From Simmondsia chinensis (taxonomy: Eukaryota > Streptophyta > Magnoliopsida > Caryophyllales > Simmondsiaceae), in NCBI GenBank assembly GCA_018398585.1, contig JAGTTD010000007.1:32950911-33014910 (forward strand): DNA of 64,000 nt, written 5' to 3'. Shown here piece after piece: positions 56,201 to 64,000 of the stretch; position 1 is the first letter of the stretch; every line of letters starts with the position of its first letter. Position numbers and translations under genes: made by a program. Below the pieces are notes generated by a model. That model worked only from the letters and a program-made list of their open reading frames with translations. It was not told the DNA's origin and ran no database searches.

Positions 56201-58038
56201 ATTGCGAAAGCAAATTTGCGAATTGATTGGTTGTGATACCAACTGATGCAATGCATCTAAAGATCGCACCGCAATCTCGAACCTCGAAGATGCGTGTTGG
56301 AAAAGGATAGGGTGCCTTTAACCGTTGCTCGTACCTAACAATGCCGGATTGAGAGGAACTGGATAAAACTTGTTGGTTCTACGAATACCCAACCTAAAGA
56401 GGAGTTATGTAATTTTATTGAGCTCTTTTAAAATAAAATTACAAAGATTAACTTAAAATATAAATTTTCAAATTATTTCAATTCATCTAAAGCATTTACT
56501 TAAAATATAAATTTATCAATTATTTCAATTCATCTAAAGCTTATTAAAACTATAAACTAATGACCTATTTATAGGCATTAAAAACCCTACTCCTAATAAT
56601 AATCTAACTCTTAGAATTAATCCTATTTTAAATTAAACTCTGCTATTTTTAATAATAATCTAATTCTAAGATCTAAACCTACTTCAAATCAAACTCTTTC
56701 TATCCGCACCTTTCATGCGCGTGTCCCCTTGGAGGAATCCGTCCTTGAAAAGGATTTTGTCTTCTAGTTCCGTGTCGTAATCAGGTTAATCTTGTCCTGT
56801 GCTGCATCAGTATGTCCTTCCATTTGGTGCTTAATTACACTGCGTCACCGTATTTGCTAAAATGCATTCAGATTTTAGGGTATTTGGGATTGTAAATAAG
56901 TTACAGTGAGATTGATCATAGTTTCTAGCTGTATTCAACACATTACAGCATGTATCATGGAATCAAATGTATAACATAGCGATTTTTTGTGTAATGTAAA
57001 CTAGTCTCATTGTTCAACAACCATCACCCCATTACATTACGTCCAAAAGACCCAATTTTGCAATTGTGCAGGGGGTGTACATGTGCGGAGCCAGCTCATC
57101 ACAGAACTTGGAAAGTTCGGCTTCTTTGGAGCTTGAGTGGAGCCAAGTTGGCTCGTTTGGCTTATTGTGTAGAGCCAGAGTCTAATAAAGCTCAAGCTCG
57201 TAGGCTTCTAAGCTCAATGAGCCTTTATTAGTTTAATATGTCCAACCGAGCCAAGTTTGAGCTTAAATAAGCCGAGCCCTAGCCTAGATTGAGCTTAAAT
57301 GAGCCTAAAAATTGCAAGCTCATTAGAAACTCGCCGAGTAGGGTTCAAGCTCAATCGAGCCTAGCTGAAACCATTCCTTGAGCCTGACGAGCTTGGGCTT
57401 GGCTTAAATACGCTCGTAATTGTGTGATTGTGACCGCAATTTAAAACAATGGCGCATGCGTAAAACTGTCTCTGAGTGACTCTGTCCCTCATATGCATGA
57501 GCCCAGCATGTTGGTTCATAAAAGTGTTTTTAGATTAAAAGCATAAGCTATTTTTCTACTTCTATAACAACAACAACAATAGCAACAACAAAAAAAACTA
57601 GTGCCTCAAAGAGGCTCGCGCCGAGGCAGGATTTGAGGAGGGTGAAATGTATGCAGCTTTACCCCTACCAGATGAGATGCAAAAAAAAATAATGCGTCTT
57701 TTTGAAAGCAAAAGCTGAAGCAAAATTAGAACTTTTAAACAAAATGTCCTCATTCACGATACGAAGAAAATGGTCATGAGAAAAGTGATTCTGAAAAAAG
57801 TAACTACTTTCTCAACATGGCCAAACAGACTCTTAATTTGATGATTTTTTGGGGATTTCAGGGAAGTTCAGGACTGTATTTTTGTGGAGGGAAAGGCAGG
57901 ACCATGAAGTCTTCTGCATTATCATATGACAAAAGCCTTGGTGAGAAACTGTGGACTATTTCAAATGATCTATTTCTTGAATTGAAGCTTGCTTCCATGG
58001 ACATTTCTACTTTGCAATTTGGAACTGATGATAACTAG
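50263..58038 (+). CDS. Short-chain dehydrogenase/reductase, intact nine-exon gene (copy B)
   Basis: Exons: 50,263-50,496; 50,716-50,782; 51,736-51,764; 52,099-52,307; 52,446-52,564; 53,521-53,616; 53,712-53,787; 55,392-55,545; 57,862-58,038. All introns are GT-AG and the exons sum to 1,161 nt, that is 386 residues and a stop with no frameshift. Residues about 27-45 (MAVLWTLSLLFSHLQLLV) form a membrane anchor. TGATSGLG at 77-84 binds NAD(P); NNAG at 162-165; catalytic Ser near 213-214 (VNVSS), Tyr247 and Lys251 (YEYTK). The C-terminus has ADPGAVQTNI and YFCGGKGRT. The family reduces or oxidises hydrophobic carbonyl or alcohol substrates at membranes; the substrate is unknown. It resembles Arabidopsis At5g04070 from memory. 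The start has Met and the context ttcATGGCT. Confidence 0.9.
53955..54870 (-). mobile_element. 5'-truncated RTE LINE in SDR intron 7 (copy B)
   Basis: Orthologue of 19,090-19,975. Plus-strand accaccacc repeats mark its 3' end at the left. A 28-bp segment (about 54,351-54,378) not in copy A interrupts the sequence corresponding to the GRGKPKKSWL block. Confidence 0.8.
54961..55068. repeat. Foldback sequence in SDR intron 7 (copy B)
   Basis: Arms 54,961-55,006 and about 55,022-55,068, orthologous to 20,027-20,134. A few arm mismatches differ between the copies. Confidence 0.68.
55600..55900. repeat. MITE-like repeat in SDR intron 8 (copy B)
   Basis: Orthologue of 20,660-20,962, with atagtccttgtactttg at the left and ggaccaaattgacgc at the right. 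Confidence 0.5.
57565..57690 (-). mobile_element. RTE/SINE tail fragment in SDR intron 8 (copy B)
   Basis: Orthologue of 22,630-22,757: plus-strand aacaacaacaac then agtgcctcaaagaggctcgc. Confidence 0.75.
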
Positions 58039-59050
58039 TTTATGTTTGATACCACTGAGATACTTTTTTTTGGGAAAATAATACTATAAAGGGGCATAAT
58101 GTTCGGGAAAAGGAGAAAGAATTAATGTTTTCTACATACACAGTAGGGGAATATATTAATATGTTTTAGAAGATATATAAGGAAGTAAATCGCTACATCA
58201 TAAGTGGCTGAAATGATGACGTGGCAATTAGAAAGATGACAGGGCAGGCAACCTGATGTGGTGGATGACATGGCAATTAGAAAGGTGACATGGTGAATAA
58301 TGTGACAACTATTGATGAAGTCAATATATTTTATGGTCTTTTTTCAAAACATGTTGCCTTTCTGGTCCCTTTCCTTCGACATGTTGTCTTTTTCGTGTAT
58401 ATGATAAATATTATGCACTTTTTGGTCCTTTTCATTTTCCAAACCTTACATCATGAAAAGCCACCTTTTGTTTACATACATTACGCATATGCAGCGCAAA
58501 GGCGACTCGCGGAGTCAGGATTTTCTTAGACCTAGGGTCTGTCTCGAGATTTTAGGGGTCCAAAGTGAGTTTTGATTGGTGGACATTCTTTTGACAACGG
58601 AAGTGTCTAGGTAGCACATCTTTAATAATCAACTTTATTTATAATACTAGCTAATGATACTTTTATATTATGTGTATATATGCGTTTACAATGTGTTATA
58701 GTAAGTTGTTATTTTATCGATTATAATTGTGGACATGCGGTAGAAGCAAACTTATAATATATTTAATATTCAAAGTGGCCTTGAACGAGTTAGGGGCTCC
58801 AAATGATTGTTTGAGTTGTTTAGGGTCTTGTTCGACTCTGCTTTTCTTGTCTAATTTGATCTAGTCTGATTGGCTCATGTTATGAACCTGCCCTCTCTTG
58901 AGCTCTGGTATCCCTTTGAAAGAAAAATCTCCACCATCATTCTCCGGGACTCTAACCCGCCATCAGGCATACGCTTTATCGATAATAAAACCACTATTTA
59001 GTTCGGGTTAGTCATGTATGTCTTCCTTTGCTAGCCTCCCTGGCTAGTAC
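58039..59050. other. Region downstream of the SDR gene, no gene seen (copy B)
   Basis: Presumed 3' UTR and intergenic sequence, orthologous to 23,110-24,120. No coding signal. Confidence 0.5.
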
Positions 59051-59880
59051 CTAGGTGTGTAAAATACTCACCCGATGGTTACTAGGACGAAAGCCAATAT
59101 ACACGAACCTCGATATTACCTCTCCTTCTCAGCTCTCACCTCCCATGTATTATCCACAAGTGGCTAAGGTTCCCAAGTGGTGTGAGACTATAGCTGGTGA
59201 ATTCAATGTCTTGATTGTACCTTATGACCTATCTAAAAATTTAGTTGGTAGTATGTGGAGTAACAAGGTTAAATATAAGGCTGACAACTCAATTAAGAAC
59301 TACAAGGCTCGCCTTGTAGCACAAGGGTTCACCTAGCAACCAACTGGGCATTAACTACCAGAGATCGTTAGTCCAGTCATCGAGCCTACTATGGTACGAC
59401 TTGTACTTTCTTTTGCCTTAACCTTTTCTTGGATGATTCGACAGCTTATTGTAAAGAACGAGTTTCTTCATGACTTCCTCAATGAGGAAGTTTAAATGAA
59501 GCAACTTTCATTGATCTAACCTTCTTGCATCATGTGTGTTGCAAAAGGCCATCTATGGCCTTAAGCAAGCTAGCTTGATTTTAGCACTTCAGCCCTGCTC
59601 TCAATCAACTTGGGTTTTGGTGCTATGGAGTTGACACTTCGCTCTTCTTTTACCACACGTGCCAAAGTAGCATGGTCTTGCTTTTGTATGTCGGTGACAT
59701 CATTGTCAATGGAGACAATGCAATCATGTCTCCACTCTCATCACCGCCCTCTCTTCTCAATTTACTATAAAAAGACTCGATGGATTTTCATTATTTCCTT
59801 GGGATTGATGCCCATCCTATCTCAACATAAATATGCAAACATATCTCCTTCCTCGTTTTGATATGTCCTAGGTCAAACCA
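59051..59880 (+). pseudogene. Degenerate copia reverse transcriptase relic (copy B)
   Basis: Fuller than copy A: WSNKVKYKADNSIKNYKARL near 59,260, then SPVIEPTMVRLVLSFALTFS and VKNEFLHDFLNEEV near 59,370-59,490 (deleted in A), then a broken YVGDIIVNGDN near 59,690. No continuous frame. Confidence 0.78.
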
Positions 59881-60194
59881 GTTAAGACCTACTTCTTAGA
59901 CCAGTCTATCACATTGTGATGGCACGTTACTAGTTGACCCAACCACTGATGGTGCGTGGTAGGTGCTCGTCTATACCTAACCTTCACAAGACTAGATATC
60001 TTGTTTGTTGTAAATATCGTGAGCTAGTTTATGTATTGTCCTCAGGGAGTCGCATTGGCAGGGAGTTCAACAGATCCTTCATGTGAAGGGCACGGTTTAC
60101 AATGTCCTTTTGTACTATATCCTAATAGTGATGCTTTCTTCACAACATATATTTGAACGCACTTTACTTAGGTGAGCACCTATAGGGTCGCAAG

Positions 60195-60722
60195 TAGGGA
60201 TGGCAATGGAGTGGGTAAAACCCGTTATCTGCGAGTACGCACCCTGTTTGGGGTGGGTATGACTGCTAGTGAGACGGGGTAGCGGGTATGGATAGATCAA
60301 AAAATGTAAGTACTTGTCAAGAGTATGGGGTGGGTACATGTATAATGTTGTACTTGCCCCACCTCGCTTCATACCCACCTCATATCCACCCTCATTATTT
60401 GCCCAATTTGTATTAAATTAATTTAAACATAAAATAATGATGTGCATACGTGATTTATCTATTAAAAATGTGGCAAATACAATTAGATTACAAAAAATAA
60501 TTTTATATAACTATTGAATACACAAATTGGGGTTGGTACGGGCCTGGTAATGGATACCTGTTGGATCCTCGTGAGTGGTGGAGTGGTTATCGGTATGAGT
60601 TTGTACCTCATAGGGCAGCTATGGGCATTCACTTTATACCCATGACAGGTAATAGGGCGGGTATAGGTACAGATTTGGGTGATAGTATCTCCCATATTCG
60701 CTCCATTCTATTGCCATCCCTA
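60195..60722. mobile_element. Non-autonomous hAT-like element (copy B)
   Basis: Orthologue of 25,126-25,653, same 528-bp length. Ends tagggatggcaatgg and ctattgccatcccta; flanks gtcgcaag (60,187-60,194) and atcacatg (60,723-60,730). Confidence 0.75.
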
Positions 60723-61384
60723 ATCACATGGGTAAATTTTAGCAGAGCTCGGTATTAAAATGCTTGGTTAGTATTTGTTTAATGACCTATTTATTCACTA
60801 AGGCAAGTATATTAATTTTATACACATCACAACAAGACCACTATAATCTTAAGCTAACAAGTCAAGTATTGAACGTAATATAAGCTTATCAAATTGTGTT
60901 CAAACAAAGTTTTAAAAGCTCAACTAAGGTTTAACTAAGTTTTAAACTCATTAGAACTTACTATTGTCAAATTTAAGTAGGGATGTACTAAACTTGACTA
61001 GTTTACAAAGCACAAAATTCCCCCTCCTAGCCTTTGTTGGTTTAAAAAATGAGTATAATAAGCATATTGGACATGTATTTGTACTTTCCCATTTGAAAAA
61101 CGATGTTTACGTATAATTGTCAATAATATGGTAAAACACTCGTTTTCTTGATGCCATCCTTATTATACTCGTATTATAGCACATTTGTATTTTTCTCATT
61201 AAATAAACGATGTTCACGTATTATTCACTTTAACTTTCAAATTATTAATTATAATATATAATTGCTGGGTGTTTTGCAATCCTTATAGTGGCAAACTCTT
61301 TTCTTTATTTTCATAATACAATGAACTTTAACCAAAATTTTATATGTATAAAGCCCAATGATACCCATATCTCTAAGATCCCCC

Positions 61385-61775
61385 TTTTTTTTTTACATTG
61401 GTACGGTGGGTAGAGGGGGGAATGCCTCCGGTGGAGATTGAACCCGAATGATGAATCTAGCCCCTGAAGTTTCCAACCAATAGGCTACTAGGGCACTACA
61501 TCTAAGAGGATACCAAGATGCAAGTATCAGGACCCGTTAGAACTTCGAAATTAAGCGTGCTTGGACGAGAGTAATACCAAGATGGGTGACCTCTTGGGAT
61601 GTCCTCGTGTTGCACCCCTTAGGTTGGAAGTTTTCGGAAACAGCCTCTCTTTGGAGTTGCACCCTAAAGGGGGAAGGCTGCATGTATTACCCCCCTGTGA
61701 CCTTGCTTAGATGAGAGCCCTTGGGGCACTGAGAATGTTGCTTTCTAGGCTATTAGGGCACTCCGAATGGTGCCT
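61385..61775 (-). mobile_element. tRNA-derived SINE split by a 5S-headed SINE (copy B)
   Basis: Orthologue of 26,460-26,845. Plus-strand T run at 61,385-61,394, box B-like ggagattgaaccc near 61,433-61,445, box A-like ccaataggcta near 61,477-61,487. Confidence 0.7.
61498..61745 (+). mobile_element. 5S-headed SINE inserted in a tRNA-derived SINE (copy B)
   Basis: Orthologue of 26,571-26,818, again 248 bp, flanked by taggctactagggcact (61,481-61,497) and taggctattagggcact (61,746-61,762). The head keeps AAATTAAGCGTGCTTGGACG, AGATGGGTGACCTC and TGTCCTCGTGTTGCACCCC. Confidence 0.88.
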
Positions 61776-62073
61776 TATTTTCTGAAACTACATTTTTGCC
61801 CCATCATCCAAAATAAATTTTTTTCCCTAAAAATGGAATTTTTTCCATCCAATCAAAGCCCTATTTCTTTGAGCCGTACTTTTATATTTTGGTGTTATTC
61901 TAATAATTGATGTTATTTTTATTATTTTATTTATATCACAATACAAATGAAAGTATGTTGAAAAAATACATGTTAAAAAAATATATTGAATATAGCTAAC
62001 TACATTGTCTGCTATTTGACGAAAATACATTGAAAAAAAAATACATATCCAAAAGAATACATGTTCAATAATA

Positions 62074-62106
<33 letters not shown>

Positions 62107-62370
62107 GGGCAAAATGCCTCGTTTTAGCAACTAATGAAGCATGTATTTTTGAAGCTCCATTTTTAAAGCTTACCATTGGAGTCCCATTTTCTCCAAAAGC
62201 CTCTTTTTTTAAAGCATTATTCGAAAAACCCTTAGATCCTGTTTGGGTAGGTATTCAGTGCATTTATTTTTAATTAATATGTCATACATTTTATCATATT
62301 TAATAATTTTTAAATTATTTATATACATATAACCTTATATATACATCTAAAATTACTTATATCTATTTAT

Positions 62371-62735
62371 GTTAAAGATTCATGTACTTTGTCCATTGTG
62401 TCAATTTAGTCCTTGTACTTTTAATTATATCAATTTAGTTCCTGTATAATTCAAAATTTAGTTAATTTGGTCCTTAACGAAAATTTTATGTTAAGTTTTT
62501 AATGGAACCTTTAATGATTCGGTCATGAATTAGGTTAAATTGAGTAACAGATGAATTTATAATAAGTTGCTTGCATCTAACATAATTTTTTCATTTAAAA
62601 TTACAACACTAGCTTAACTTAAATTTGACTCAAGGACTAACTTGACACATTTTGAATCGTTCAGGGACTAAATTGACATAACTAAAAGTACAAGGACCAA
62701 ATTGATATAATAGGCAAAGTACAGAGACTTTAATA
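62371..62735. mobile_element. MITE with long terminal inverted repeats (copy B)
   Basis: Orthologue of 27,431-27,797, with catgtactttgtccattg at the left and caaagtacagagacttta at the right. Confidence 0.65.
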
Positions 62736-63273
62736 TTAATAGCGTAATTACTTAATGTGATAAAAATATGGTACATTAATTTTTAACAAATGCATCGGAT
62801 ATTCCCCCATATTACTTAATATGAAGCTTTTTGTGTTTGCCTATTTTTGCTTATATAGCTTTATATGATCTAAGTATAGAGTTGAAAAAGGTTAAAAATA
62901 ATTTGAAGTAATTTGCATACAAACTAAAAATTTTGAACAGTGTATATAGGTAAATTATGTGTATAAGTATACTTAAACAAAAATCAATAAGACCTTCGAC
63001 ATATAAAAAAATTATTTATTTTTAATTTATGCCTAAAATATGCAAGATATATGTTATATAAACAAAAATTAGCAAGACCATCACGATTTTAACGACCATG
63101 ATTCGGATAGAGTGTTAAATGCAGTCACAATGTTATTAAATGCTTCGTCTAACATATCTATCAAGCAGTCTCTTGTGTCGTCTATAGTCCCCAAACGCGT
63201 TTTTCAAGATCATTCGTGCAGCTGAAGCAACTTAGGTTATGGAAAGAAAAGATCTGCACCAAAAGCCCAACAG
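62736..63273. other. AT-rich region before the L1, no gene seen (copy B)
   Basis: Orthologous to 27,798-28,322; nothing recognised. Confidence 0.4.
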
Positions 63274-63813
63274 ATGGGTGCTAGGAAAAGAGCAACGAGT
63301 GCTATGCATAATTTGGTGTATAGTTTGGTAAAACGGGATAGTTATGGGAATTTGTACCTGCCACGCGAGATAGCAGAGGGTTTGGGAGACAATATAACAG
63401 CTATCTTTGATTCACAGGGGTTGGGAGATCGGCTTATCATTTATGCTCCTTATCAAGATTTAGAGAGATCGAAGGGGTATGCTAAGAGGATGTTAAAGAG
63501 AATGGGAAAGAATGTCAACGCATAAGCAAAGTTCGGTCCGAGTTGAAGAGTGTGTTATGCTAGAGCAGGAGGATGTTAATGAGGAGGAATCTATGTGGTC
63601 CCAGTCTCATGGGGAGTTTGCGGCGGTTGTCCCACAAAAAGCGCCTCGGGAGTCATGAGTATGATCTGCTGGAACTGTCAAGGACTTCGGAAGACCTTGA
63701 CAGTTCAAGCTCTTCAGGAATTAACCCAGACTCATAAGCCCATTTTGGTTTTTTTGATGGAAACAAAACAGAAGGAGAGTAATGTTATTGCAAAAATAAG
63801 GGAGCTTAGATTT
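63274..63813 (+). pseudogene. L1 LINE 5' portion: ORF1-like end and endonuclease start (right copy)
   Basis: Open frame 63,274-63,525 (MGARKRATSAMHNLVYSLV to KRMGKNVNA), intact here and frameshifted at 28,323; it may extend upstream of this ATG (GKKRSAPKAQQ). Then ORF2 from 63,658 (MSMICWNCQGL to VIAKIRELRF), cut by the copia LTR. The last five bases, gattt (63,809-63,813), are the copia target duplication. Confidence 0.8.
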
Positions 63814-64000
63814 TGTTAGGCTTATGCCTCAAATTCTTATATTTAAGTGGAGGCGTGCAGGGAGTCCCCGATCGATCGGGAGCAGAGGCCGATCGATCAG
63901 GAAACATACGTAGAAGACCCCTGCATCGAGAGGGTCCACACGATCGATCGGGAGCCGAAATTACACGCGAGTATATATACGTGCCGTAGGGTTACGTATT
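63814..64000 (+). repeat. Copia 5' LTR, start only (right edge)
   Basis: TGTTAGGCTTATGCCTC onward, same insertion as 28,848. It has CGATCGATCG palindromes and only one 29-bp unit, so the duplicated unit seen at 28,952-29,009 arose in one copy. Continues beyond the window. Confidence 0.88.

Overview
Plant nuclear DNA, most likely from a eudicot. The only host gene visible is a nine-exon gene with GT-AG introns encoding a membrane-anchored short-chain dehydrogenase/reductase (SDR) of the plant type. Everything else I can identify is transposable elements or their remains: L1 and RTE LINEs, Ty1/copia, PIF/Harbinger, a small LTR element, 5S- and tRNA-derived SINEs, hAT-like elements and MITEs. 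I cannot name the species.

The window is about 1.8 units of a direct tandem duplication with a period near 35 kb. Copy A (1 to about 29,050) matches copy B (35,448 to 64,000); the offset drifts from 35,447 at the left to 34,860 in the gene and 34,955 at the right because of indels. Both window edges lie inside the repeat, so its true ends and copy number are not visible. Each unit holds two parts. The first is an L1 LINE broken by later insertions: a copia element (28,848-33,896, complete only at the centre), a PIF/Harbinger element (327-4514; 35,775-39,961), a 5S-headed SINE (4947-5203; 40,396-40,652) and an RTE LINE (7137-11,097; 41,707-44,327). The second is the SDR locus (15,403-23,109; 50,263-58,038), followed by degenerate copia, hAT-like, SINE and MITE sequence up to the next L1.

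The two copies have decayed differently. SDR copy A has a frameshift and early stop in exon 7, while copy B is an intact 386-codon chain but has a 1.5 kb LTR element placed 30 bp before the splice acceptor that precedes its ATG. Copy B also carries a SINE absent from A; copy A carries a GC-rich insertion absent from B. The RTE copies have lost different parts.

The most notable system is a SINE family whose 5' half is 5S rRNA with recognisable internal pol III promoter boxes and whose 3' half is the 3' tail, ending in TTG repeats, of the RTE LINE in the same window. Seven copies are present. Target-site duplications mark the best ones, and one copy inserted after the duplication, as the empty site in copy A shows. 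I infer an RTE-mobilised, 5S-derived SINE. A tandem assembly of two haplotypes rather than a true duplication cannot be excluded from sequence alone.
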